DNA of 20,403 bases from Asparagopsis taxiformis (GCA_030407315.1 JALQPE010002918.1:1-20403); one strand, 5' to 3'; counted from the stretch's first letter, positions 8,881 to 18,546 are shown. Numbers and translations: made by a program. The notes: generated by a model not told the origin, from the letters alone.

Positions 8881-10200
8881 CCAGAACGCGAGCGCGACGT
8901 CGAAACCGCGCCGCGTTCACGCTTCCACCTGTCCCCCGACGGGATACTAATGAGGACCGCTCCGCTCGACGACGCGACGCAGATAGTTGTGCCCGAAGCG
9001 ATAAAAGGACGTATTCTGCGAGCGAACCATTACGCGGTAACTGCAGGGCACCCGGGCGCGCGACGCATGTACGACGACGCAATTCGACGCGCGTATTACT
9101 GGCCGATGATGAGCGTAGACGTCTACACCACGGTGAGACAATGCGATGCGTGCGCGCGCAACCGCGTTACGCAATATCGCCATACGAACGCCCTGAAGCT
9201 ATTCCCCGCTACGCGCCCGCTCGAAGACGTCGCTATCGATATTCTGGGACCGCTGCCCGAGACCCCGCGCCAACGCCGCTTCGTACTCGTAATCGCCGAT
9301 CGCTACAGCAAGCTCTGTCGACTCATCGCGCTCGGACGCGTATCCGCGCTCGCCGTCGCAAAAGCGTTTTGCCGAGATTGGGTCTTCGTTTACGGACCGC
9401 CGCGCACGCTACTTTCAGATAACGGACCGCAGTTCCGCTCGAAGCTGTTTCAGGAAACGTGCGCGCTAATGGGAACGCGTAACATATTCACGACTACCTA
9501 TCACCCGCAGTCGAACGGCAGGTCGAGCGTATGAACCGTACCATCGTCGCGACGCTGCGCCATTACGTCGACGAAGAGCGAAAGAATTGGGACGAGCACC
9601 TAGACGCGCTGGCGTACGCATACAACCGCGCGATACACCGCTCGACGAATACGTCGCCGTTCGAACTCACGCTCACGCGCTACCCCGTATCGCTGGGGAC
9701 GGAGCAGGTCGACACGATTCGCAGCACGCCGTTCCTCCGCATGGAGTTTCTTGCGAAGCTATCCGACGCGTACGCGCGCGCCGCGAACGCGCTGAAGAAA
9801 GCGCAAGCGAGATACAAACGCGACTTCGATCGCGGCGCACGCACGGTGAACAAGAGCATCAAGGTTGGCGACCAGGTATATCTGGACACTCGCGCGGGAG
9901 CGACGACACGAACGCAGCGCGACGACGGAACGCGCCCTTCGAAGTTGGACTATCCCGTGTCGGGACCCTTCCCGGTCACAAGCTGCCGCGGGCACACTTA
10001 CGAAATCATAATCGACGGTGTGCCCGAACTCGTCAGCTCCGACCGTATTCGCCTAGCACCGCGCAACGCGACGCGCGCGCCGGTTACGCCAAGCGGCGAA
10101 GAAGGGGGACTGACGCGGAGGACACAAGCGACGCAGCGCGACGTGACGAACGCGTACTTGATGACGCACGCAAGGTCAATCCTGAAGCAGGATATGGAAC
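8881..10200 (+). CDS. pol: Ty3 pol: integrase, with a single-base deletion beside the catalytic Glu
   Basis: Inserts element cDNA into the genome. The N-terminal zinc-binding region has two histidines in NHYAVTAGHPG and a Cys pair in QCDACARN (9142-9153). The catalytic core has Asp in AIDILGPLP (9238-9240) and Asp in LLSDNGPQF (9418-9420). A Glu is expected 35 residues later. GAG at 9525-9527 is the right codon, but it lies 107 rather than 108 bases from the second Asp, so one base is missing between about 9514 and 9524. As written, the frame ends in a stop at 9534 and the Glu is out of frame. The core resumes at 9531 with AYAYNRAIHRSTNTSPFEL, then the C-terminal VGDQVYLDTRAG and GPFPVTS segments. 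Confidence 0.93.
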
Positions 10201-10582
10201 GCGGGAGTTCATGATTGACAAACTGACGGCTGAAGGTGTCGACGACACCGGAGCGCCCGTATTCCGTGTACGCTGGAAGGGCTTCTCTCCGCGCGACGAC
10301 ACTTGGGAGCCCGAAAGTTCGTTACCCGCGCCCATCGTTGCCCGTTTCCGCCGCGACCGCGGACGCTCCGCCTCTGAAAACACTGCGCGCAACGCCGAGA
10401 TTGACGCCACGTCACCGCGCAATCGTAGAAAGCGACCGGCACGCGGCGACGCCCCACGTATAACGCCACCTAGCCGCGAGCGCGCGCATCGCGAGTCGAC
10501 GGGCGCCTTCGCATGCACCGCGCAATTGACGCGCGGAACGGGGCTGAACATGCCAGTTCCGCCCAGCGGAACCGACGCGTAG
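10197..10582 (+). CDS. pol: Ty3 pol: C-terminal chromodomain and tail
   Basis: Chromodomains at integrase C-termini direct chromoviruses to histone-marked chromatin, as shown for elements such as MAGGY and Tf1 relatives. The domain spans about 10205-10357, from EFMIDKLTAEG to IVARFRR. Its core, FRVRWKGFSPRDDTWEPESS, keeps both cage tryptophans (TGG at 10274 and 10304). The first aromatic of the usual cage is Phe rather than Tyr. It is in a different frame from the integrase C-terminus (change near 10190). A basic, Ser/Pro-rich tail of about 75 residues runs to the stop at 10582. This is the last conventional pol domain; what follows is not standard for the family. Confidence 0.85.
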
Positions 10583-10651
10583 ATAAACACGCGGGCCAAG
10601 CCTCCCATCGCCGCCTGTCGTCGCACGCCGCGCAACCGCGCCACCGTTTGC

Positions 10652-11080
10652 CACGCAATCGCTTCGTCGCTTTCGCCGCGCGACCGCCAAGTGTCACATC
10701 GTCGCGCCACCACGCAATCGTCTTCGTCGCGCAAACGTCGCCTGTCGTTGCATGCCGCGCAACCGCGCCATCGCTACTACGCAGCCGTTGTCGCTACGCC
10801 TCTCGCCGCTGCCGCCCTCGCTACGCAATCGTTCCATCGTTGCCGCGCAACCGTTCGCGCAACGCGACCGCGCTTGATCGACGCCACGCAATCGCGTTCG
10901 TCGCTTCGCCGCGCGACCGCCAACGTCACATCGTCCGCCACCACGCAATCGTGTTCGTCGCACAACCGTCGCTGTCGTTGCATGCCGCGCACCGCGCCAT
11001 CGCTTGCCGCGCAATCGCCAAGCGCCACATCGTCGCGCCACCACGCAATCGTTTTCGTCGCGCAACCATCGCGTTCCACC
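10652..11080 (+). repeat. long degenerate direct repeat in the Ty3 3' region
   Basis: About 120 bp starting CACGCAATCG at 10652 recurs at about 10886, a period of about 234 bp with roughly 90% similarity by eye. Shared strings include CGCCGCGCGACCGCCAA, GTCGTTGCATGCCGCGC and CACCACGCAATCGT. A third partial copy lies at about 11017-11075. The stretch reads as repetitive His/Arg/Ala-rich peptide in every frame. It is probably noncoding spacer. Confidence 0.75.
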
Positions 11081-11134
11081 GTCCGTCTTCCGCGCCTGCA
11101 CGAACCTGAGCGGCAACCGTAGCCGGGAGTCCAC

Positions 11135-11590
11135 GTGCCGTCGCTTCCATCCCCCATGCCGACAACGCCAGAATCCCCAGGAGTGGGCACGCCCGACAGC
11201 GCAATTACGCGCGAAAAAGGGAGGCGCGCACACTGGATTGGTCGTTGCGGGGAGGGATTGGCCCATACAGCATGGCCATTTACGGGCTGGAAGATTATAG
11301 GCCGAAAAACGAGCCGAGGCCGGGGCAGGCCAAAAATGGACGGCGCCGATCTGCCCGACGCCGTGGCGAGATGCTTCCTGATGGCGCCCCCGGATTGGCT
11401 GTTCACATACGCGCGCACGCGACGAACCATACGGGTGGCAGGGAACGACGCAGAATACCAGCAAGCGAAAGCCTCCGCTGGAAAGAAGGGATGCCACCCA
11501 CACGCCCGTCCTCTTCGTCCAGGAAGGCCATGGCGAACCCCAAATCCCGGGGGCGGGAACCCACCTAGACGCTCGCTAAAAACGAGGGCA
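11135..11590 (+). other. open stretch with an AT-hook-like motif, function unknown
   Basis: A frame opening at ATG 11135 runs to 12211, but only the part before the 11.6 kb repeat array looks non-repetitive. It includes PDSAITREKGR, WPFTGWKIIGRK, an AT-hook-like SRGRGRPKMDG (GRGRPK at 11318-11335) and APPDWLFTYARTRRTIRVAG. The rest is Arg/Lys/Asn repeat. It may be an additional sense product of the element or spacer open only because GC-rich DNA has few stops. No family is recognised. Confidence 0.25.
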
Positions 11591-11599
11591 TTAGAGACC

Positions 11600-11885
11600 C
11601 AGCCCCCGAAGCGCGAACGAGATGCGACGAAATGCGAAGCGCGTCGAACGCAACGAAGCGCGAACGAAACGCAGCGAAATGCAACGAAGCGCGAACGAAA
11701 CGCGAACGAAATGCAAATGAAGCGCTCGAGACGCGCGAAAGCGCGAACGAAACGCGACGAAATGCAAATGAGCGCTTCGAGACGCGACGAGCGCGAACGA
11801 AACGCGGACGAAATGCAAACGAAGCGCGTCGAAGCGCGTCGAAAACGCGACGGAACGCGAACGAAAACGCGCGAAATGAACGCAC
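11600..11885 (+). repeat. purine-rich short tandem repeat array, ~50-bp period
   Basis: GCGCGAACGAAACGCG followed by ACGAAATGCAAAYGAAGCGC recurs at about 11690, 11741 and 11790, with shorter degenerate copies on both sides. The plus strand is strongly enriched in A and G; every frame gives Arg/Asn/Glu/Lys or Ala/Ser/Phe/Arg repeats. It is probably a spacer or a minisatellite that expanded inside the element. Confidence 0.8.
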
Positions 11886-12410
11886 GAGCGACGAGAACGC
11901 AGCCCGTTCTGTATGCCTACCGGCCAACAGCTCCATCTCCCTCTCTCCCGCCTCGCCCCACGCGCCCCCAACCGCGTCGCTCGCGAATCCCGAGCGTCGA
12001 CGCGGTCACTGGGCAACCACCGCTTCAAGCGGCGACTCGCGCGACGACGCACTTCGACCGGACCTTGGCTAGTAGCTCCCCCACCCGGGCGTCCGCACGA
12101 CATTCCGAGGAGCCGCTGGACGCAGCCGCAGTCGCGCGCGGTACACCGTCGCGCCTACGCATGCGCCGCAAACGGAATTCGGGCCGCGCGTACGAAAGGA
12201 AGGATGGCTAAGGCGAAGGTAACAAAACACAAGAGGTTTAATCAAGGGAGTAGAATGGACTACCGGCTAGCCCGGATGCGTACGAAGGAGCTCACTGGCG
12301 TGCGTTATCCTCGCGGCGCGTGCGTCGGCTCGAAGAACTGCCCGTTGCGCCGCGCGCGCGAGCACGACTTGAAGCCGTGTCTGCTTGGTGATTGCGTCGT
12401 CGCTCGGGAT

Positions 12411-15243
12411 TCAGCACGCGCACGACGCGCCCGTCTTGCACGCCAAGACGCAAGGGAGGAACGCTGGGACGTGCGGACGCTGCGGCCGCCGCGCGAGCGC
12501 GAGTCGTTGGGCGCGCACCTCCGCGACCAGCCCCGTCGCTTCCCACCGCGACCGATGCACCTCCCCCTTCCGCTCCCTCGTTAAGTCCGCTGACCGACTG
12601 CGTCTCGCTGTTAGACACACCCCCGCCGCGGACGTTTCGGGCGACCGCTGCACTAAGCCAACGATATCATTCAGCGTCGTGCCGAGGCGATGCGTGCGCT
12701 CGATCGTATCCTGGATCCTACGAACGGTCTCCCGTTCACGCGCAGTATACACCCGACGCACCGCCGCAACACGCTCCGCGCCCCGTTGACGTTCGCCCGC
12801 GAGATTCGCTTCGACATCGCTAAGCGCGCGTTCCGCCCGTTCCTGCGCCGAAGTAGCAGCCTCGCAACGTTCTTGGAGGGTCGTGATCATCGCGCGATTG
12901 CCGCTGGCAGCCCGTTCGTAATTCGCCACGCGTTCTTGCAAGTCACCGATGTCCTTGTGCATCCGCTCGATCCGCGTCGCATCTTCCCCGGCCTTGCGCT
13001 CTAACGTCGCCTCGCGTCCAGCCGCGTCCTTAAGTGTCTTCTCAGCCTCGTGCACGAGACTCACCGCTTCGTCGCGCGTTGCGTTCGCTTTGGTAAGGCG
13101 CGCCGCAGCGTCGTCGCGCGCTTGCGCAATCGTCGTCACCCGCGCCAGCGCCTCGTCACGGCTCTGCTCGACCGATGTCAGACGCGCCAGCGCTTCGCTG
13201 CGGCCCTCCACGGCGGAAGCCAGTCGCGCCAAAGCGTCGTCGCGAGCCCCTTCGAGCAACGCCACGCGCGCCAACGCCTCCTCCCGGCCTTTTTCGGCGG
13301 CGGCAAGCTGGCCCCGCAACACGTTCGCGTCTGATTCGGCCAAAACATCACCCGCCTCGTTGACAGCGGCCGCCGCGTCACTTTCCGCCACGTTATCAGC
13401 CGTTGCGTCGCCTGCGCCCGTGCGGCTGCCCGCAGCAGCACCGTCACCCGCGCCGCTCTTCGCCGCGCTGCTGACCGCCGCCCCGCCGTCGCCCGCACTG
13501 CTGGACGCCGCAGCCCCGCCGTGGCCGGAAGACGCCGCTTTCAAGGCCTGCAACTCGTTGTAAACCTTCACGTACTCCGCGCGCAGCGCCGCGTCGAGTC
13601 GCTCGACGTCGATAGGAGCGCGCGGGCGGCTCGGAGAAAGGGAATATCGGCCGTCTCGGAAGCGCCGACGTTCGATCGCCAACAAAGCCGCCATGCCAAG
13701 ATACTGCGCATACTCGCGCGAATCGGTCGCGCGCATAACGTGCAGTTCGTTAGTTGATAGCGCGGACAACACGGCATCAACGGTAACGACATCGCGCGCC
13801 CTCTAAATGCGCAAACGCGTCGCGCGACGGATTGCGCGGCGACTTGAGAAGGAGATGTGGAATTTCAGTATGCCGGTGAACGCCAAGCGAACCATGCGCC
13901 CAGTCGACGACGCCGCGCTCCGCGCTCCAGGGCAACCACTGCCCGCCCTCCTTGAAGTCCATACCAGGCGCGAGATCGAAAACCGGAGTTTCGTCCCACG
14001 CGCACGCGCGATGCTCCGTCAGAGACTTTCGAGATGCGCCGCCGTATACGTTCCGCCCCGCACGATCGCCGAAACGCCGACGCGCTCGATTCCCGCGATC
14101 AGTTTTTCGCTTAAGCGCAAGAAGCGGCGCTCGACGTAAGCGACGTGAAGCCACGCAGCGGCAACCATCACCACCCACTCGCTCAGAGCGATAGCCCAGA
14201 AATACGAACGAGCCTCGACCGGAACGTCGCGCCCGAGCAGTACCGACGGCGCGTAGTGGAACACGCAGGGAAGCGGCACCGACAACGAGTCGGGCGCTTC
14301 CGGCCAATCGCGCGCATCGTAACGCGGGAAGAAAGCGGCGACGCGGTCATCAGGAAACTCGCGAAATTCGATATCGCGATACGTAACGAAGTAGCCCGAC
14401 GTGCGCCGCAAACGCAACTCGCGCCGCGCTTCCGGGCGCATATCCGCGTTAAGAAACCATGGCACGCTCGCCTCCCCTTCGTGCTCGACGTCGTTCCACG
14501 GAACGCCGCCGTCAAGTAAGAAGCCCGCACTGGGCGCCGCGGCCCATGGATCGACTCGCGCAAATTCGTCGCGACGCATCACGCGCAACCGGGCCAAGTG
14601 GCGTACGAGTCGTTCGTCGGCTTCGTCTCGAGAAAGTACGCGTCGCACGGTAAGTTCGCGGGGACCGCCAAATCGCACAACGCCGATTCGCGCCGCGCGT
14701 CCCACACCGCTTGCGCGTCCTTGTGGCCGGGTAACACGGCATAGCGCGATACGTCAGCGATGCGCGTCCATTGAAAGCGCTGCGGGAAGAAGTGGCGACG
14801 GCCCAATTCCGCCCACGTCGGCATAGGGCGTGGCATGAAACGGAACGCGATCGGGTCGTCGTAGCGCGCGCGCGGAATCGACTCGGGAGCGTCTTGCGCG
14901 GCCGACGGAAGCGAAACGGACGCAGGCGCAGGAACCGAACGAAGCGGGACGCCGCTCCCAGAACGCGCAGCACGCAGAAGTTGGAGTCGCGGTCGCATCC
15001 CGTAGCGACAACGTCAGACGACGCGACGACGCCACTGCCGCCACGGCCGCTCGCGGTTACGGGTACGGTTGAGGAGGATGCTTGCGCCATGGACATGTAA
15101 TAGGGACTCTCCGGGCTTGAAAGAGAAGGAAACGCGATGCGCGCAGGGCGAGGAGACGCGTTCGTGGGCGTCGACGGTTCGTCGCGAGGCGCAGCGCCGG
15201 CGCGAAGCCAACTCGGCAGAGCGTTATTATCGCGCGACATCAC
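12411..15243 (-). pseudogene. antisense gene carried by the Ty3 element, unrecognised protein with a long coiled coil, frameshifted
   Basis: Not recognised. It reads opposite to gag-pol and lies wholly inside the element, starting (ATG 15243) 184 bp before the 3' LTR. Order: a Ser/Pro/Gly-rich N-terminus (MMSRDNNALPSWLRAGAAPR); a globular part rich in Trp, Tyr and Phe (MPTWAELGRRHFFPQRFQW, DVSRYAVLPGHKDAQAVWD, YFVTYRDIEFREFPDD); a hydrophobic segment (SEWVVMVAAAWLHVAYVERR); a segment containing DLAPGMDFKEGGQWLPW; then a 453-codon frame (13772-12411). That frame has an Ala/Gly/Ser linker followed by a coiled coil built on 14-residue repeats such as EGARDDALARLASA (13295-13032). Frame changes near 14995, 14620, 14020 and 13780 split it; joined it is about 940 residues. 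Aromatic-rich, balanced composition on this strand, against Arg-rich shadow frames on the other, supports real coding. The 3' end is uncertain. Confidence 0.65.
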
Positions 15244-15286
15244 GAAGCGCGAGTGCGTGTGGCGTTAACGGAGCGAGCGCGCACGG

Positions 15287-15373
15287 AATGGAGCAGAAGG
15301 ATGGAAGAGAAGCAGAAGGATGGAAGAAGAAGAAGAATTGGAAGAGGAGAACAAGACAGAAGAGAGCTGAAGG
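15287..15373 (+). repeat. 87-bp purine-rich tract with a short direct repeat
   Basis: Almost entirely A and G on the plus strand, just inside the 3' LTR. AGCAGAAGGATGGAAGA occurs at 15292 and again at 15311. It may serve as an extended or central polypurine tract. It also lies directly upstream of the antisense gene start at 15243, so it would be in that gene's promoter or leader region. Confidence 0.6.
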
Positions 15374-15418
15374 TGTGCACAAGAACGTTACGCGCGAGGA
15401 CGCGCTGTGAAGTTAGTC

Positions 15419-15426
15419 GGGGGGAG
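15419..15426 (+). promoter_or_regulatory. polypurine tract for plus-strand priming
   Basis: GGGGGGAG followed immediately by TGTGGTGC is the usual junction between polypurine tract and LTR in Ty3/gypsy elements. This run fixes the proposed LTR start at 15427. Confidence 0.7.
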
Positions 15427-16217
15427 TGTGGTGCAATTTAAGTTGGTCGATGGAACCGATGCGAGCGCGCGCGCGTTTACGTTAGTCCGCAAGCATCCGT
15501 TTGAGTTAGTTTAGTAAGCGAGCGTACGCGTGGCGCCTTGATTACGTGTCACGGAGCGTCAAAGCGAGCGCGTGTGCGCGTACGTTGCCACGAAACCGCG
15601 AGCCGCGCCACGTGTAGCGATTTCCGCGAATTTCCCTTTATTTCCCTTTTTGGGTTTTTTATGACGAAAGTCTTTTTCCCAAATATTTCCTTTTTGCGTG
15701 CGAGCGTGCGGCCGCCGCCGGCCGGCCACACAAGGACAGCCTGTCCCAAGTAAGTTAGCTATTAGTGGTCGCATGGCTTCGCACCCTACCAATAAACAGT
15801 CAGCACTTTCGCAGCTACGAGTTAAGCGTTGAGCGCGTCGCGAGGACCGATTGCGTTACAACGTTGCGTGCGGATTGCTCACGATCGCCGACATACGTGC
15901 GCGCGCGCCGCGTTTACCGACCGTCGAATTGCGTCGCACCGCGAGACCGCGCGTTGCGTCGCCTACCGCTAGGCCAGGGATTTACGACCCCTGCGTGGAT
16001 CGTGTTGAGCTCGAGTTTACTCGGTGATCTCCCCCTGAGATCACGGCTTGCGCCGGCCCGCGAATCCCGTGTTGCGATCGACCCTGCGCGTTCCGCCGTT
16101 GTACCACCCGATCGCCTCCGCGACCGAGCGACGTGCGAAACGCAAGTTCACGAGCGCGTTACGGTTCAACACGCCCTGACAAGGCAAGCGATTCTAGAAC
16201 TCTCTTAGTGACCGCCA
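15427..16217 (+). mobile_element. probable Ty3 3' LTR (~790 bp)
   Basis: It begins TGTGGTGCAATT right after the polypurine tract and ends ...GACCGCCA, at the point where copia coding sequence begins. It has no long reading frame. It contains a T-rich stretch near 15630-15690 and AATAAA at 15791-15796, which could be the polyadenylation signal. The 5' partner LTR is absent, so the boundaries cannot be checked by repeat alignment. The start is the better supported end. The right end rests on the TG...CA rule and on the composition and coding switch at 16218. Confidence 0.6.
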
Positions 16218-17365
16218 TCCCGGCTGGTCCTACAAACAGCCCCGAATGTCAACTGTGCATATCAACTCAAGTCACACACATTCTCCTCTCGCACCATCCC
16301 CATAACACATCCAAAAGAAAAACACCACGAGGAACAAACAACCTATGCCAACGCACCGCCAAAAGATAGATCACCCCTGATCGTGCGATTTGGGCCGGAT
16401 AAGACGTTAAACCAGAACACCAAACGCCTCACAGACGCCAAACCCACCGCAAACCCAAAACAATCTGAAAAATCAGCCGCTTTCCACACTTGGCACCTGA
16501 TTTTCACCCCATAAACCTTCGCACACTCCAGAAAATGGCCATTGAGAACTCATACCACTTCCTCCGATCCTAAAACAAACCCCGCCACCGCTACGTGCTC
16601 TGGATGCCAGCACGGCAAGCTCCGCCCCAAACCGCACACAAAAACCCACAAAACTACTCTGTAGGAATCGCCATATCAAGCGATATCTGCGGACCAATAT
16701 CACCCACGTCAATACACGGTAACTCATACTTCATAACGCTAGTTGATACCTACTCCAGATATATCATGGGCCCGCTTCTTGCCAAACCGCAAAAACATAC
16801 CAAAAACACTGGACAACTTGATATCCATCTTTCAAAACCAAACCGGAGTAACTCCTCAAATCCTAACCACGGATAACGCCCGCGAATACATATCAACCGA
16901 GGCAAACAGCCTGTACGACTCATTGGGATTGGAACACCGCCTCACGGTTCCCTACTCACCGCAGAAAACGGCATCGCCGAGCGCATAAATGCGATTCTGA
17001 TAAACGCTGCAAGAGCATCCCTATTCCACGCCGACCTCCCCCTCATATTCTGGGAGGACGCTGTACGCGATACCATCTTCAAATACAACATAACAAGACA
17101 CTCCACAACTGGCACACTCCCATACACTATTTGGCACGGGCAGGCACCATCCATAACACGCCTATACCCATTCGGCGCAATCGGTTCCATCCCCTCACGC
17201 ACACCGGGAAGAAAATTAGACGCCAAGGGAATCGCAGTACAGTACATGTATGCCGAATCCCCAACATTCATCACGGTTCGTACCATAAATGCCTCCGAAT
17301 ACCACCGCGTCCGCACAGTCGATTTCAATACATACTACCCGAACAAGATCCTGTCAGAACTATGA
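16218..17365 (+). pseudogene. pol: copia pol: protease-integrase spacer and integrase
   Basis: An open stretch (16218-16509) containing CAYQLKSHTFSSRTIP and SPLIVRFGPDKTLNQN leads to a decayed zinc-binding pre-integrase region (TWHLIF, then KMAIENSYHF in another frame, then a stop near 16571). The integrase core has Asp in SSDICGP followed by NSYFITLVDTYSRYI, Asp in TTDNAREYIS and Glu in ENGIAERINAIL, so all three catalytic residues can be found. Frame changes lie near 16510, 16780 and 16962. The core continues openly through PLIFWEDAVRDTIFKYNITR and LPYTIWHGQAPS to a stop at 17363-17365. The residues are those of the Ty1/copia integrase family. It is not functional as written. Confidence 0.88.
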
Positions 17366-17477
17366 CCCCGCGCGTAAATCCCACATCCCACACCCCGACC
17401 CAACCCATATTGAACCCACTACACCTCCCCAGCGTCACTGAAACAAGCCAATCGATATCCAGATGCCACCGAGTGGT

Positions 17478-18121
17478 AAAAAGCTCACAACGAAGAACTG
17501 GCCAAACTGGATAAAAATGGTACAATCAAGTGGATTCCGGATAGCGACGTCCCACCAAACACTCAAACGATCCCACTAACAATGGGATATAGATACAAAC
17601 GCACGGCAGATGGCACCATAATCGAGAGGAAAGCACGATGCGCCATGCGGGGAGATCTAATGAAACCCAACATACACTACAACCCCACGCATACCACAGC
17701 ACTAATGGCCGACAAAGCAACAATACGCCTCCTCTTTGCCGCGGCAGCAGCCGGCAACACGCCATCTGTCACTTCGACATGACATCCGCGTACCTGCACG
17801 AACACTACCACTACGAGAAAGCCCGTATACGTCCGGCAACACCCACAATTTGATGGAAGCCTAAAACACAAGAGCAGATATGGCATCCTAATCCGAAACC
17901 TATACGGAAACCCATCCGGCGGCTATTACTACACACAAGGTGTAACAAAGTTCCTAAATCCCACGGATTCACGCAAAGCCAACAAGACCCATGCCTTTTC
18001 TACAGGATCAGCAACCAAGCGAACTTACCCTCATAGCAGCCAGCTGCGACGACTTCCTCATTGTTGCATCCCGCCAAAAAGTCATCGACCAGCTTCACTC
18101 CACTCTCTCCACGAGATATGG
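17478..18121 (+). pseudogene. pol: copia pol: reverse transcriptase, 5' part
   Basis: RT of the copia element. NEELAKLDKNGTIKWIPDSD and MGYRYKRTADGTIIERKARC match the start of the copia RT domain. FDMTSAYLHE carries the first catalytic Asp, LYGNPSGGYYY corresponds to the LYGLKQAPRAWY block, and CDDFLIVA (about 18035-18070) corresponds to the YVDD active site. Here the residues before DD are Ser-Cys instead of Tyr-Val, an unusual change. Frame changes are seen near 17760 and 17840 and again later. The segment ends at TATGG, where an 786-bp LTR interrupts it. It resumes at 18908 or 18913 in the frame expected if one target-site copy is removed. Confidence 0.88.
18117..18121 (+). repeat. left target-site duplication of solo LTR
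   Basis: TATGG directly precedes TGTCAGGG and recurs at 18908-18912 after CCCCACA. A 5-bp duplication is the usual footprint of LTR-retrotransposon integration. Confidence 0.9.
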
Positions 18122-18247
18122 TGTCAGGGATCAGCCCTCTAGACCTCATGGTAAACACTAGATTCCTGTTCTTATAACACCATACCCCGACCAACCAATA
18201 AGATAGTACCATTCCACAGAGACCAAAGCTCCCAACTACAAGGGAAG

Positions 18248-18546
18248 CTTACAGTAACCACTCCTACGAGGCTACTTACAGCTTTCCACATACCTTACAC
18301 CACCTAGGAGACACTTGAGCAGGCTACTTACATGTTATGATAGACTTACAACACCTGTCATGTGACTGCACGGTTACTTACAAGATTACATGGCTTTTTC
18401 AGCCACTTTCGCCCCACTTACAGGGTTACTTACACACATACGCCCGTATGACAGGTAACTTACAACTGTAACTGACGGAAACCTCGTTTTTTTCAATGAA
18501 ATTTCAACTGTAAGCTTACATGTAAGAAATGTAGGCTTACACTGTA
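18248..18546 (+). promoter_or_regulatory. CTTACA motif cluster in the solo LTR
   Basis: The hexamer CTTACA occurs about eleven times on the plus strand in 300 bp (for example 18248, 18275, 18294), often as ACTTACA. There are three reverse copies, including the perfect palindrome CTTACATGTAAG at 18515-18526. Two further copies lie in the direct repeat downstream. Its position upstream of the TATA box suggests U3 enhancer-like sites for one host transcription factor. That is an inference. Confidence 0.55.

Larger units (their letters stand above)
4690..16217 (+). mobile_element. Ty3/gypsy chromovirus, 5'-truncated, with extended 3' region
   Basis: The order gag, protease, RT, RNase H, integrase, chromodomain is diagnostic of Ty3/gypsy chromoviruses. 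The sequence turns sharply CpG-rich at about 4695, and no copy of the 3' LTR lies upstream, so the 5' LTR, primer-binding site and probably the gag start are missing. At about 11.5 kb it is far longer than the 5-8 kb usual for fungal Ty3 elements. The excess is a ~4.8 kb block between the chromodomain and the 3' LTR, holding repeats and an antisense gene. Abundant CpG with no evident C-to-T decay argues against repeat-induced point mutation. About ten frame changes disrupt the gag-pol frames, so as written the element is not autonomous. Confidence 0.92.

Noticed and set aside
10694..11503. 269-codon minus-strand frame
   Set aside because: It covers the repetitive 10.65-11.08 kb array in a GC-rich region where stops are rare. 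It shows no motif and only repeat-derived Arg-rich peptide.
12205..12584. Plus-strand frame starting MAKAKVTKHKRFNQGSRMDY with several cysteines
   Set aside because: The N-terminus looks coding-like, but it runs into the 3' end of the antisense gene and loses coherent composition after about 60 codons. No family is recognised.
12949..13563. 204-codon plus-strand frame rich in Ala, Ser, Pro and Arg
   Set aside because: It is the shadow of the antisense coiled-coil and linker frame; composition and codon pattern favour the minus strand.
15531..16217. Alternative Ty3 LTR start at TGGCG, which pairs with CGCCA at the right end
   Set aside because: It gives a 5-bp inverted end repeat but no polypurine tract precedes it. 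The GGGGGGAG / TGTGG junction at 15427 is the better start.
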